Assembly: GCF_002776695.1 (NCBI RefSeq)
Contig: NZ_LFJC01000003.1
Span: 3,049,918 to 3,086,494, forward strand
Reading direction: 5' to 3'
Source: Bradyrhizobium nitroreducens
GTDB taxonomy: Bacteria; Pseudomonadota; Alphaproteobacteria; Rhizobiales; Xanthobacteraceae
DNA: 36,577 nucleotides
Shown: positions 13,879 to 24,867 of the stretch, one piece after another
Layout of the letters: every line of letters begins with the position of its first letter
Position numbering within the stretch: position 1 is the first letter of the stretch
The notes under the pieces: model-generated
Databases searched by the model: none
What the model saw: the letters and a program-made list of their open reading frames with translations, nothing else
Told to the model about the DNA's origin: nothing
Program-made: the position numbers and the translations under genes

Positions 13879-15414
13879 TCAGGCGAGGGGCACCGCGACG
13901 AACCGCGTCGCCTCCGCGCTTCTGACCTGCAGCAGCACGCTGCGCTTGCCGGACGATTTGGCCTGCGCCAGCTCCGACCGGACCTCGCCGACATTGGCGA
14001 CGGCCTTGCCGCCGACATTGAGGATGACGTCGCCGGTCCGGATGCCGTGCTGCGCCGCCGGCCCTTGCGGATCGACTTCGGTGACGACGACGCCCTTCTG
14101 GCCGGCCCCCTGGACCTCACCGGCCGGCGCCAGAGCAAGACCGAGGCGCGGAGTGCCGGGGCTCGACTGTTCCTTGCCAACATCGGCCTTGGCCTGTTGC
14201 TCGTTCGGCAACTCGCCGAGCGCCAGGGTCACCGTCTTGCTGTCGCCCTTGTGGAAGACGTCGAGCTTCACCGAGCTGCCAGGCGCAAGGGTCGCGATCG
14301 TGCGGGCAAGGTCCCGCGAATCCTTGACCGCGGTGCCGTTGACGGCGGTGATGACGTCGCCCGCCTCGATGCCGGCCTTCGCCGCCGGGCTGCCATCCTG
14401 CGGATTGTCGACGATGGCGCCGCGCGCCTCCTTCAGGCCGAGGCTGTCGGCGATCTCCGATGTCACCGGCTGCACCTGCACGCCGAGCCAGCCGCGGGTC
14501 ACCGCGCCCTTGTCCTTCAGCTGCGCCACGACGAGCTTTGCGGTCGAGGCCGGAATGTCGAAGCCGATGCCGACCGAGCCGCCGGAGGGCGAGAAGATCG
14601 CGGTATTCACGCCGATCACGTTGCCGCTCATGTCGAAGGCCGGACCGCCAGAATTGCCCTTGTTGATCGGCGCGTCGATCTGGATGAAGTCGTCATAGGG
14701 ACCGTTGCCGATGTCGCGGCCGCTGGCCGAGACGATGCCGGCCGTCACGGTGCCGCCGAGACCGAAGGGATTGCCGACCGCGACCACCCAGTCGCCGATG
14801 CGCGGCTTCTGGTCGGAGAACTTGACGAACGGGAAATCCTTCTTGCCGTCGACCTTGATCAGCGCGAGATCGGTCTTAGGATCGGTGCCGACGACCTTCG
14901 CGGTGTAGCTGGTGCCGTCGTCCATCGTCACCTGCACCGAGGCGGCATGATCGACGACGTGGTTGTTGGTCACGGCATAGCCGTCGGCGGAAATGAAGAA
15001 GCCGGAGCCTTCGCCCGTGATCATCTGATGGCGCTGGCGCGGCATGCCGTTCGGGCCGCCCGGAAAGCGGAAGCCGAACTGCCGCGAAAACTGGTCGAAC
15101 GGCGTCTGCTCGTCCTGGTCCATCCGGTTCTGTTGCAGCATGGCGCTCTGGTCGTTGTCCTGGTCGATCCTGACCCGCACCGAGATGACGGCGGGCTTGA
15201 CCTTGCTGACGAGGTCACCGAAGCCCGGCGGCGTCGCGGCGGATTCCGCGGCCTGGGCCGGTGCGATGAAGGAACCCGGACCGAACTTCGAAGAGCCGGG
15301 AGAGGCCGCCAGCACGGCCACGCCGAGCGCGGCCACGGTGCCGAGCAGTGCGAGCCGGCGCGGCCTCAAGATCTTGCGGGACGTCGGGGTGTCGGAATTG
15401 GCGCGATCGTTCAT
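13879..15414 (-). CDS. degP: DegP/Do-family periplasmic serine protease (511 aa)
   Basis: An HtrA-type protease-chaperone of the cell envelope. A basic N-terminus is followed by a membrane or signal segment (residues about 20-55, cleavage near AQAAE). The trypsin-like domain (about 60-270) has the catalytic triad His152 (TNNHVVDH), Asp182 (DPKTDLALIK) and Ser255 (NKGNSGGPAF). Two PDZ domains follow (about 285-375 and 400-500), as in DegP/MucD. Length is normal for the family. The start at 15414 gives a compact signal peptide; an ATG at 15450 would add 12 residues. A perfect 11-bp inverted repeat covers the leader just before the start. The gene is divergent from the universal stress protein and ends at a strong terminator. 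Confidence 0.93.
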   Translation of the reverse strand: MNDRANSDTPTSRKILRPRRLALLGTVAALGVAVLAASPGSSKFGPGSFIAPAQAAESAATPPGFGDLVSKVKPAVISVRVRIDQDNDQSAMLQQNRMDQDEQTPFDQFSRQFGFRFPGGPNGMPRQRHQMITGEGSGFFISADGYAVTNNHVVDHAASVQVTMDDGTSYTAKVVGTDPKTDLALIKVDGKKDFPFVKFSDQKPRIGDWVVAVGNPFGLGGTVTAGIVSASGRDIGNGPYDDFIQIDAPINKGNSGGPAFDMSGNVIGVNTAIFSPSGGSVGIGFDIPASTAKLVVAQLKDKGAVTRGWLGVQVQPVTSEIADSLGLKEARGAIVDNPQDGSPAAKAGIEAGDVITAVNGTAVKDSRDLARTIATLAPGSSVKLDVFHKGDSKTVTLALGELPNEQQAKADVGKEQSSPGTPRLGLALAPAGEVQGAGQKGVVVTEVDPQGPAAQHGIRTGDVILNVGGKAVANVGEVRSELAQAKSSGKRSVLLQVRSAEATRFVAVPLA

Positions 15415-15423
15415 GTCGAAATA

Positions 15424-15460
15424 TCCATGTTGGAAGGTGTCGCCTTGCATCCAACATGGA
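15424..15460 (-). promoter_or_regulatory. Inverted repeat in the degP leader (possible RBS-masking hairpin or operator)
   Basis: TCCATGTTGGA (15424-15434) and TCCAACATGGA (15450-15460) are perfect 11-bp complements with a 15-nt spacer. On the degP mRNA the 3' arm ends 9 nt before the ATG and so covers the expected Shine-Dalgarno position. It could be a translational control hairpin or a protein-binding site. The canonical ROSE thermometer or CIRCE sequence is not seen. Confidence 0.5.
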
Positions 15461-15606
15461 CACCGTCACCTTACGACGTCCCGTCCATCCGATTAAATCT
15501 TGGCAAAGAATGCGCGCGGCAAGGTCGGCCCTCGCATTTGATGCAGCTCAACGCGGGTCCTTCCGGCAGTGAAAAACTGCCCCCGGATTTTCATCGGAGG
15601 CGCCCC

Positions 15607-16443
15607 ATGTACAAAGACATTCTCGTCCACATCCCAACCGAACGTCCCATGCGTCCGGCAATCGATGGCTCGATTTCGCTCGCAGCACAGTTCAACGCCC
15701 ATCTCGACGCGGTCGCCGTCGGCTATGTCGCGACCAGTGCGGCTTACGTGATGGAGGGCGGCGCCGCGGTCGCCGCCGTGTTCGAGCTCGAACGCGAGCG
15801 CGCCGTGGAGCGGGCCGAGGCCGCGCTCTCGGTGTTCGAGATCGAAGCGGCGAACGCCGGCATCGCCTACGCCTGCCGCCCGCTCGGCGCGATCCCGGCG
15901 GACGCGGCCGGCTCGCTCGGCGAGATGGCGCGGCTGCACGACCTCAGCGTCGTGCTTCAGCCCGATCCGGCGCAAAGCTCGTTCGACAACGACGTGCCGG
16001 GCGAGATCCTGTTTCAGGCGGGTGGCCCGGTGCTGTTCCTGCCCTACACCTTCCATGGGGCGTTCAGGGCGAACCGGATCGGCATCTGCTGGGACGGCAG
16101 CCGCGTCGCGGCCCGCGCCGTACACGACGCCGCGCCGTTGCTGGCGCGCGCCGATGAGATCGTGATCATCACCATCAACGAAGACAAGGCGGTCTCCGAC
16201 GAAGCTTCAGCGAGCAGCCTGGCACGACATCTCGGCCGACGTGGACTGTCGACCCGCACGGTCGGCCTCTCGGCGACGCGCTCCGACATCCAGCCGACCA
16301 TCCTGTCGCTGGCAGCCGATGAGGCCCTCGATCTCCTGGTGATGGGCGGCTACGGCCATTCGCGCTTGCAGGAGCGCGTTCTCGGCGGCGTCACCCGCGC
16401 CATGCTGGAAGCCATGACGGTGCCGACGCTGATGTCGCATTGA
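15607..16443 (+). CDS. Universal stress protein, UspA family, two-domain (278 aa)
   Basis: The first Usp domain begins MYKDILVHIPTERPMRPAID. The second (from about residue 155, RIGICWDGSRVAARAVHDAA) ends with the nucleotide-binding signature GGYGHSRLQERVLGGVTRAM, of the form G-x2-G-x9-G-(S/T). Tandem Usp proteins of this length are cytosolic and often bind ATP; the precise role is unknown. The start has a strong ribosome-binding site (ggagg) 7 nt upstream; the same frame stays open far upstream only as an antisense shadow of degP. It is divergent from degP, with a 192-bp shared intergenic region. Confidence 0.92.
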   Translation: MYKDILVHIPTERPMRPAIDGSISLAAQFNAHLDAVAVGYVATSAAYVMEGGAAVAAVFELERERAVERAEAALSVFEIEAANAGIAYACRPLGAIPADAAGSLGEMARLHDLSVVLQPDPAQSSFDNDVPGEILFQAGGPVLFLPYTFHGAFRANRIGICWDGSRVAARAVHDAAPLLARADEIVIITINEDKAVSDEASASSLARHLGRRGLSTRTVGLSATRSDIQPTILSLAADEALDLLVMGGYGHSRLQERVLGGVTRAMLEAMTVPTLMSH

Positions 16444-16458
16444 GACTGACAGGCGCCG

Positions 16459-16671
16459 TTACGCCGCGACCGGGGTCTCCCAGGTCGCGGGCGGCTCGGC
16501 GGCCTCGTGGTGCTTCACGTTGCACGCGTCGAAATGCGCCTTGAGCGCGACCTCGGCGAGATGTTCGAAATGTTCGGCCTGGCCGAGCAGTTCCCAGTTC
16601 TGGAGCGGCCGGTAGGCCGCCTGCTGACGACAGAGGGACGCCAGCGCCCGATAGCGACGTACGTTCTCCAT
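16459..16671 (-). CDS. Small ENVRRYR-family protein (70 aa), unknown function
   Basis: The protein begins MENVRRYRALASLCRQQAAY and continues RPLQNWELLGQAEHFEHLAE. The gene at 32971-33180 encodes a clear paralogue with the shared pattern ENVRRYR-x-x-A-S-L-x-R-Q-x-A-A-x-R-P-x-Q-x-W-x-L-L-x-Q-A. It is small, helical and cytosolic. Start is decided by gggaggg 5 nt before the ATG. It converges on the universal stress gene, with a 15-nt gap. Biochemical function is unknown. Confidence 0.72.
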   Translation of the reverse strand: MENVRRYRALASLCRQQAAYRPLQNWELLGQAEHFEHLAEVALKAHFDACNVKHHEAAEPPATWETPVAA

Positions 16672-16854
16672 GAGACCCTCCCTCGCATTCGCAGAGCTTA
16701 TCACTCCAATTTGCGTCAGGGCGATGGCGGTTGTGCAAAAGATTTGCTGCGCCCCCCGCGCGCGCCTGGCCTCGCCTTATTGTCCAGGAAATATATGTCC
16801 GGCCCAAGGTTCCAGATGGATGTCGGCTGACGCCCGGAACCCGGGACGCCGGAC

Positions 16855-18726
16855 CTAGGCGTAGAGCCGGCGCTCCACGGTCACCCCGATCAGGTCGAGA
16901 TAGCGTTCGATCAGGTCGGGCCGGCCGACCAGATAGCCCTGCATCTCCTCGCAGGCCTCGCGCGCCAGGAAGGCACGCTGCGCTTCCGTCTCCACCCCTT
17001 CGGCAATGACCGGGATATGCAGGGCATGCGCGAGGCTCAGGACCGCACGGACGATCTCCGCCGATTGCGGCGTCGCTTCGAGATTGGAGATGAAACCCCG
17101 ATCGATCTTGATCTTGTCGAACGGAAATGACTGGAGATAGGACAGCGAGGAATAACCGGTGCCGAAATCGTCCATCGCGATGCGGACGCCGAGCGCCTTC
17201 AGCCGCCGCAGCAGATTGAGTGCGCGGTTGAAATCGCCGATCAGCACGCCCTCGGTGATCTCGACCTCGAGCCGCGTCGGCGTCAGCCCCGTCTCCAGCA
17301 GGATCTGGTGGATCGAACGTTCGAGATCGCCGGCCTGGAACTGGACCGGCGACAAATTGACGGCGACCTGCAACGGACGCGGCCAGGATGCCGCCTCGCG
17401 GCACGCTTCGCGCAAGACCCATTCGCCGATCTCGACGATGAGCCCGTTCTCCTCGGCCAGCGGAATGAACTGGTCCGGCGGCACGAAGCCTCGCGTCGGA
17501 TGATTCCAGCGCAGCAGCGCCTCGAAGCCGATGACCTCGCCATCCACCCGCGCCTGCGGCTGGAAGTAGACCAGGAACTGGTTCAGCTCCAGCGCCTGCC
17601 GCAGATCGTGCTGCAACAGCCTGCGGTCGCGCAGCTCCAGATCCATCTCGGATTCGAAGAAGCGGACCCGCCCCCTGCCCTCGCGCTTGGCACGATAGAG
17701 CGCCGAATCGGCGTTGGCGAGCAGCGTGGCGGCATTCACGCCGTCATCCGGATAGAACGCGATGCCGACGCTGAGGCCGACATGGGGCAGATAATCGTCG
17801 ACCTCGAGCTCCGTGCCGATGGTCTCGACCAGCCGTTCGGCGAGGCCCAGAACGTCCTCACGGCTGATGTCGTCCGGCATCAGAATCATGAACTCGTCGC
17901 CGCCGATACGGGCCACGAAGGCGCCGTCGGCTTCCGCGGCAAGCCGGTCCGCCGCCGCTCGCATCAGCATGTCGCCGACGGGGTGACCGAACACGTCGTT
18001 GACCTCCTTGAAGCGGTCGAGATCGAGGCTGAGCACGGCAAAGCTGGTCGCCGCCTCCTGCGCCCGCTCCAGCCGCTCGCCGAGCGCGGCGTTGAAGGCG
18101 CTGCGGTTCGGCAGGTCGGTCAAGACATCATGATGCGCAAGATGGCTGATCCGCGCCTCGTTCGTGATCCTCTCGGTGACGTCCTCGATCACGCCGACCA
18201 GATATTGCGGCGCGCCACTGCCGTCCCTGATCAGCAGCTTGCGCGAATTGACCAGACGATCGCGGCCTTTGACGCCGACTTCGAGCAGATGCCCCTCGAG
18301 GAACATCGGCGTGCCGCTGTCGACGACGCGGCGATCCTGCTCGTTGACGGCACGGGCGATCTTGTCCGGAAAGATCTGTTCCGGCGTCTTGCCCAGCATC
18401 TCCTCGCGCGGCATTCCGTAATATTCTTCGCCGGCGCGGTTGAGCAGGATATAGCGGGAATCCTTCGCATCCTTGGCGAACACCGCGATCGGGATGTTCT
18501 CGATGATGCTGTCGAGGAACTCGCGCGCCCGCCCCAGATCCTGTTCGGCTCGCTTATGCGTCTGTTCGAGCTCCTCGATCATCAGCTTGATCGCGCGGTC
18601 GGTACGGCGGCGATCGCAATCGCTCTCCTCATAGGCCGCGCTGACGAGCTCGCCGAGCTTGGTCAGATCGACCTTGCCGGATTCGTCCGTCGACTGGCGG
18701 ATCTGTCTGGCGAGTAGCCGATGCAT
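16855..18726 (-). CDS. PAS-GGDEF-EAL cyclic-di-GMP signalling protein (623 aa)
   Basis: Order: an N-terminal helical region (1-70); PAS domain (about 68-190, FLDSIIENIPIAVFAKDAKD onward); a GGDEF domain with intact GGDEF at 275-279; and an EAL domain with intact EAL at 402-404, plus DDFGTGYSSL and EGVET motifs. Both active sites look complete, so it could make or break cyclic-di-GMP. No RxxD inhibitory site is seen before GGDEF, so product inhibition may be absent. It is soluble. ATG 18726 lies 2 nt after the FIST gene stop, with ggagg 10 nt upstream; a TTG 6 nt earlier would overlap that stop. Its partner is likely the FIST protein. Confidence 0.92.
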   Translation of the reverse strand: MHRLLARQIRQSTDESGKVDLTKLGELVSAAYEESDCDRRRTDRAIKLMIEELEQTHKRAEQDLGRAREFLDSIIENIPIAVFAKDAKDSRYILLNRAGEEYYGMPREEMLGKTPEQIFPDKIARAVNEQDRRVVDSGTPMFLEGHLLEVGVKGRDRLVNSRKLLIRDGSGAPQYLVGVIEDVTERITNEARISHLAHHDVLTDLPNRSAFNAALGERLERAQEAATSFAVLSLDLDRFKEVNDVFGHPVGDMLMRAAADRLAAEADGAFVARIGGDEFMILMPDDISREDVLGLAERLVETIGTELEVDDYLPHVGLSVGIAFYPDDGVNAATLLANADSALYRAKREGRGRVRFFESEMDLELRDRRLLQHDLRQALELNQFLVYFQPQARVDGEVIGFEALLRWNHPTRGFVPPDQFIPLAEENGLIVEIGEWVLREACREAASWPRPLQVAVNLSPVQFQAGDLERSIHQILLETGLTPTRLEVEITEGVLIGDFNRALNLLRRLKALGVRIAMDDFGTGYSSLSYLQSFPFDKIKIDRGFISNLEATPQSAEIVRAVLSLAHALHIPVIAEGVETEAQRAFLAREACEEMQGYLVGRPDLIERYLDLIGVTVERRLYA

Positions 18727-18728
18727 GG

Positions 18729-19880
18729 TCAAGCCGCCGCCTCCGCGATGACGGTAACGGTCATGGTCTGGTTGTGCAGTTCGCAGCGGCCGGACACGGC
18801 CGGCGGAGCGATCTCGCCGTAGGAGTAGAATCCGATCCGGACGACGTCGTCGCCGAGCTCGGCGGCAACGGCATCCAGCTCGTCCTGGGTGCGCTGCCCC
18901 ATCACTCTGCGGCGGCCGGTGCAGCTCACCAGGATCGCAAGCTTGTCCCCGGCAACCTCGTCCGCGAGTGCGCTGCGCGCCTGCCTACCGGCCTCCCCGG
19001 CACCTGCGGCGAGACTGTCGAAATTGGCGCGCATCAACTGCGCGGTACATCCTTCCGGAATGTCGGCCGCGAATGTCAGCGTGCGGGCATTGCGATCCAC
19101 CGCGAACACGGAGCGCACGATCTGCCGGTTCGGCTCGGCCTCGTCGTGAATGCGCAAGGGGAATGCCAGGCCCGAACCCGGCATCGCCGCAGCCTCCTCC
19201 TCGCCGAGATAGCGGGTATACAGATCCAGCGGCGGCTCGCCGTCGAGCTCCACGACCACCGACCCTTGCGCCTTCGTCACCTTGCGGCGCGGCCCGAACA
19301 CGTCCCAGCCGCCGGCGCAGCCATGCGCGAAGCGGAACGAGGCGCCGTAGAATGCAATTGCGGCGATGCGGTTCGGCGACGGCTCCGCGTCGGCTCCGAC
19401 CATCGTCTGTTCAAATCGGGTGCCGTCGCCGGCGAGCCCGCCGGTCACGGGCAGATCCGGCCCCAGCACTTCGGTGATCCCGGCGAGCAGCTCGGCGCCG
19501 TTCACCGCCAACCCGTCCGATAGGACGAACAGGCCCGCCAGATCCGCCGCCAGCACCTGGCGGGCAAGACGCACGCCGCAGGCTCGCGACGTGTCGCGGG
19601 TCTCGACGACCTCCTGCACCAGCCGCACTTGCGTATGGGCGAAGTGCAAGGCGACAGCGACGACTTCGTCATCGCAGATATCGTCGCCATGGATTTGGCC
19701 GCCGGTGCTGCATCCGACGATATGACTGTCGGGATAGAGACCGCGCAGCTCGCGATAACGTTGGCCGTCCGCGAGTTGCTCGCGGCTGCCGAAATAGAGC
19801 ACAAGCTGGGGTGGCTCGCGCAGGGCATCCGCTCCGCGCCAGCCATGGGCAGCATTCCAGTGAAGATATCGAATGTGCAT
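18729..19880 (-). CDS. FIST-domain sensory protein (383 aa)
   Basis: The FIST N domain (about residues 25-220) contains HIVGCSTGGQI, AGLFVLSDGLAVNGAELLAG and LPVTGGLAGDGTRFEQTMV. The FIST C domain (about 225-370) contains PPLDLYTRYLGEEEAA, CTGRRRVMGQRTQDEL and GFYSYGEIAP. FIST modules are thought to bind small ligands, perhaps amino acids, and often sit with kinases or cyclic-di-GMP enzymes. There is no membrane segment. The GGDEF-EAL gene begins 2 nt after this stop, so the pair probably forms one sensing-output unit. The 205-bp region upstream (19881-20085) separates it from cbbE; no clear promoter or terminator was recognised there. Confidence 0.9.
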   Translation of the reverse strand: MHIRYLHWNAAHGWRGADALREPPQLVLYFGSREQLADGQRYRELRGLYPDSHIVGCSTGGQIHGDDICDDEVVAVALHFAHTQVRLVQEVVETRDTSRACGVRLARQVLAADLAGLFVLSDGLAVNGAELLAGITEVLGPDLPVTGGLAGDGTRFEQTMVGADAEPSPNRIAAIAFYGASFRFAHGCAGGWDVFGPRRKVTKAQGSVVVELDGEPPLDLYTRYLGEEEAAAMPGSGLAFPLRIHDEAEPNRQIVRSVFAVDRNARTLTFAADIPEGCTAQLMRANFDSLAAGAGEAGRQARSALADEVAGDKLAILVSCTGRRRVMGQRTQDELDAVAAELGDDVVRIGFYSYGEIAPPAVSGRCELHNQTMTVTVIAEAAA

Positions 19881-20085
19881 CCCACGCTCTCTGCAGCTCT
19901 TGAACCACAGATTGTGGAGCGGCGCATTGCGTCGCCGTTAATCGGGCGCTTACTTCGACACCGTTGGTTACCCCGGCATGAAGGGTATTGTCGACTTGCG
20001 TCAGATTCCCCGTAGGACTCCGGGAAAATCCGTCGCCGAGGCCGTCGATACCTCTGCGCAAACGCTTGGCGAAGCCATCCGTAGT

Positions 20086-20823
20086 CTACCGGATGCGCGC
20101 GCTTTCGCCGAGGCGCATCGGCTGCACAGCATTTTCTCGCAGCGTCGGAACCCGTCCTGTCTCGGCAGCAATGCGAATGGCCTCGATGTTCGCGGCATAA
20201 TCGGCGACGCAGTTGCCGCGGAATACTGCGGAACCCGCCACCAGCGTATCGGCGCCGGCCGCCGCCACCGCAGCGGCATTGTCGCGCGTGACGCCGCCGT
20301 CGACCTCGAGCCTGATCGGCCGGTCGCCGATCATGGCCTTGACACGTTCGATCTTCGGAAGCTGGGATTCGAGGAACGACTGACCGCCAAATCCAGGATT
20401 GACCGTCATCACCAGCACGAGATCGATGCGATCAAGCACATATTCGATCGCGCTCTCGGGAGTGGCGGGGCACAGGCTGACACCGGCCTTCTTGCCGAGC
20501 GCCCGGATGGCCTGAAGCGAACGGTCGAGATGCGCGCCGGCTTCGGCGTGGACGGTGATGACATCGGCCCCGGCCTTCGCGAACGCTTCGAGATAGGGAT
20601 CGACAGGCGCGATCATGAGATGCACGTCGAAGATCTTCTTCGTCATCGGCCGGATGGCCTTGATGACATCGGCGCCGAAGCTGATGTTCGGCACGAAATG
20701 TCCGTCCATGACGTCGCAATGGATCCAGTCGGCGCCAGCCGCGTCGATTGCCGCGATCTGCTCGCCGAGGCGCGCGAAATCCGCAGCCAGGATCGAGGGA
20801 GCGATGACGATCTCTCCGGTCAT
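20086..20823 (-). CDS. cbbE: Ribulose-phosphate 3-epimerase, Calvin-cycle (245 aa)
   Basis: Interconverts ribulose 5-phosphate and xylulose 5-phosphate in the Calvin and pentose-phosphate cycles. The TIM-barrel family motifs are present: [31 protein letters not shown] (with metal and acid residues), [19 protein letters not shown] and LEVDGGV. Length is slightly above the usual 220-230 because of a C-terminal extension ([19 protein letters not shown]). The ATG overlaps the cbbX stop by 4 bp, implying translational coupling. It is the last gene of the cbb operon. No clear terminator is visible after it. Confidence 0.95.
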   Translation of the reverse strand: MTGEIVIAPSILAADFARLGEQIAAIDAAGADWIHCDVMDGHFVPNISFGADVIKAIRPMTKKIFDVHLMIAPVDPYLEAFAKAGADVITVHAEAGAHLDRSLQAIRALGKKAGVSLCPATPESAIEYVLDRIDLVLVMTVNPGFGGQSFLESQLPKIERVKAMIGDRPIRLEVDGGVTRDNAAAVAAAGADTLVAGSAVFRGNCVADYAANIEAIRIAAETGRVPTLRENAVQPMRLGESARIR

Positions 20824-21752
20824 GGCTTTGCACTCCGCGCGTCAGTGCCGCCGCTGAAGACGCGGCTCGCCAGGACGTCCATGGGATCGATGGTCTCGAG
20901 ATCGGCGACATCGAGCATGCGGTCGAGATCGGACACCAGGCGATCGGCCTGCCGCAGGCGGATACGGTCGACCGCATTGCGGATCGAACGCGCGTTGGAG
21001 AAGAATGGCTGGGTCCGGCGCAGCGCGATGTATCGCTCGAAGGCCTCGCGCGCCGCCGCCGAGAACCGATAACCCCGCTCCTTCAGCATCAGCTCGGCGA
21101 TGACGAGCAGTTCCTCTTCCGCATAGTCGGGAAATTCGATGTGGTGGGCGATGCGCGAGCGGAAGCCGGGATTGGAGGCGAAGAAGCTCGTCATGCGCTC
21201 GCCATAGCCGGCGAGGATCACGACGAGATCCTCGCGCTGGTTCTCCATCACCTGGAGCAGGATCTCGATCGCTTCCTGGCCGTAGTCGCGCTCATTGTCG
21301 GGCCGGTGCAGGTAATAGGCCTCGTCGATGAACAGCACGCCGCCCATCGCCTTCTTCAGGATCTCCTTCGTCTTCGGCGCGGTGTGACCGATATATTGGC
21401 CGACGAGGTCGTCGCGCGTCACCGAGATTACCTGCCCGCGCCGCACGAAGCCGAGACCGTGCAGGATCTTCGCCATGCGCAGCGCGACCGTGGTCTTTCC
21501 GGTGCCGGGATTTCCGGTGAACGACATGTGCAGCGTCGGCGGCGCCGAGGCCAGGCCCGCGCGCTGCCGGATGCGCTCGATCAGCAGCAGCGAGGCGATC
21601 TGGCGCACGCGGTTCTTCACCGGTCTCAATCCGACCAGTTCCTGATCGAGCTGCTGCAGCGTGTCGGTGATCCCGGCCGCTTCGGCCTCCTTGCGGAGAT
21701 CGAATTGGGTCTCGCTGGGCTCAGTCGTGGTTGCGTGGGGCACATCCAGCAT
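20820..21752 (-). CDS. cbbX: Red-type RuBisCO activase CbbX (310 aa)
   Basis: This AAA+ protein removes inhibitory sugar phosphates from red-type RuBisCO by acting on the C-terminal tail of CbbL. Walker A is GNPGTGKTT (Lys86) and Walker B is VLFIDEAY (Asp143, Glu144). The pore-loop region VGQYIGHT lies near residue 120, and sensor or arginine-finger residues fall in [11 protein letters not shown]. Length fits the family. An intrinsic terminator lies between cbbS and this gene, so its transcript should be less abundant than that of cbbLS. The stop overlaps the cbbE start (ATGA). Confidence 0.96.
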   Translation of the reverse strand: MLDVPHATTTEPSETQFDLRKEAEAAGITDTLQQLDQELVGLRPVKNRVRQIASLLLIERIRQRAGLASAPPTLHMSFTGNPGTGKTTVALRMAKILHGLGFVRRGQVISVTRDDLVGQYIGHTAPKTKEILKKAMGGVLFIDEAYYLHRPDNERDYGQEAIEILLQVMENQREDLVVILAGYGERMTSFFASNPGFRSRIAHHIEFPDYAEEELLVIAELMLKERGYRFSAAAREAFERYIALRRTQPFFSNARSIRNAVDRIRLRQADRLVSDLDRMLDVADLETIDPMDVLASRVFSGGTDARSAKP

Positions 21753-21762
21753 CGGGACCTCG

Positions 21763-21797
21763 AAAAAAGGGCTTCGCCGCGAGGGAGGCGGCGAAGC
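21763..21797 (-). terminator. Internal intrinsic terminator between cbbS and cbbX
   Basis: On the minus strand, GCTTCGCCGC (21788-21797) and GCGGCGAAGC (21771-21780) form a perfect 10-bp stem with a 7-nt loop. A C-C spacer and six T residues (21763-21768) follow. This is a textbook intrinsic terminator, 55 nt after the cbbS stop and 11 nt before the cbbX start, so partial readthrough is needed for cbbXE expression. Confidence 0.88.
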
Positions 21798-21851
21798 AGT
21801 TGGTCCGCCAAGGATCCGGAGCAGGGAGAGCTCCGTGCGGAAACGGATGAC

Positions 21852-22259
21852 TTAAGTTGACGCGTGCGCGGCGTGCTTGCGCACGGTGGTGTAGCGGATC
21901 GCCCGGCCGCCGACCTCCTGCCGGACCAGCTCGAACTCGGCCTCATCAGGCGGCCGGTTGACCAGGAAGGAGATCCGCACCGATTCCCAACCATGACTGG
22001 AATCGAAGCCGCTGATGCGGATGTATCTGTTACCATACACCCTGCGGCACTCCGCGAGCTCCATCATCACGCCGGCAGCGTCCTGGAGATCGAACATCGG
22101 CAGGCCCCACATCTCCCAATAGGTGTTGCGGGGATGCGGATCGTCGGTGAACTCGATGTTCACCGCCCAGCCCTTTCCAAGACAATACTGCACCTGCCTG
22201 GTGATCTGGTCGTCGGTGAGATCGGGCAGAAACGAAAAGCAACCCTGAGTGAGTTTCAT
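21852..22259 (-). CDS. cbbS: RuBisCO small subunit, red-type (135 aa)
   Basis: Small subunit of the L8S8 enzyme, capping the large-subunit octamer. It begins MKLTQGCFSFLPDLTDDQIT and has the form I signatures YCLGKGWAVNIEFTDDPHPR, YWEMWGLPMFDL and YIRISGFDS. A C-terminal extension (about residues 105-135) is typical of red-type (form IC/ID) small subunits, where it forms a beta-hairpin in the central pore. It starts 11 nt after cbbL, with tagggag as ribosome-binding site. Confidence 0.97.
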   Translation of the reverse strand: MKLTQGCFSFLPDLTDDQITRQVQYCLGKGWAVNIEFTDDPHPRNTYWEMWGLPMFDLQDAAGVMMELAECRRVYGNRYIRISGFDSSHGWESVRISFLVNRPPDEAEFELVRQEVGGRAIRYTTVRKHAAHAST

Positions 22260-22270
22260 GTTGCGTCTCC

Positions 22271-24855
<2,585 letters not shown>

Positions 24856-24867
24856 GGGATGTCCTCC

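Noticed and set aside
15415..15460. A canonical ROSE thermometer or CIRCE element before degP
   Set aside because: The inverted repeat does not carry the ROSE anti-Shine-Dalgarno motif or the CIRCE TTAGCACTC/GAGTGCTAA sequence; only the generic hairpin is reported.
13852..15606. A long plus-strand frame running through degP into the universal stress gene
   Set aside because: The first 585 codons are an antisense shadow of degP; the real start is the ATG at 15607 with a ggagg ribosome-binding site.
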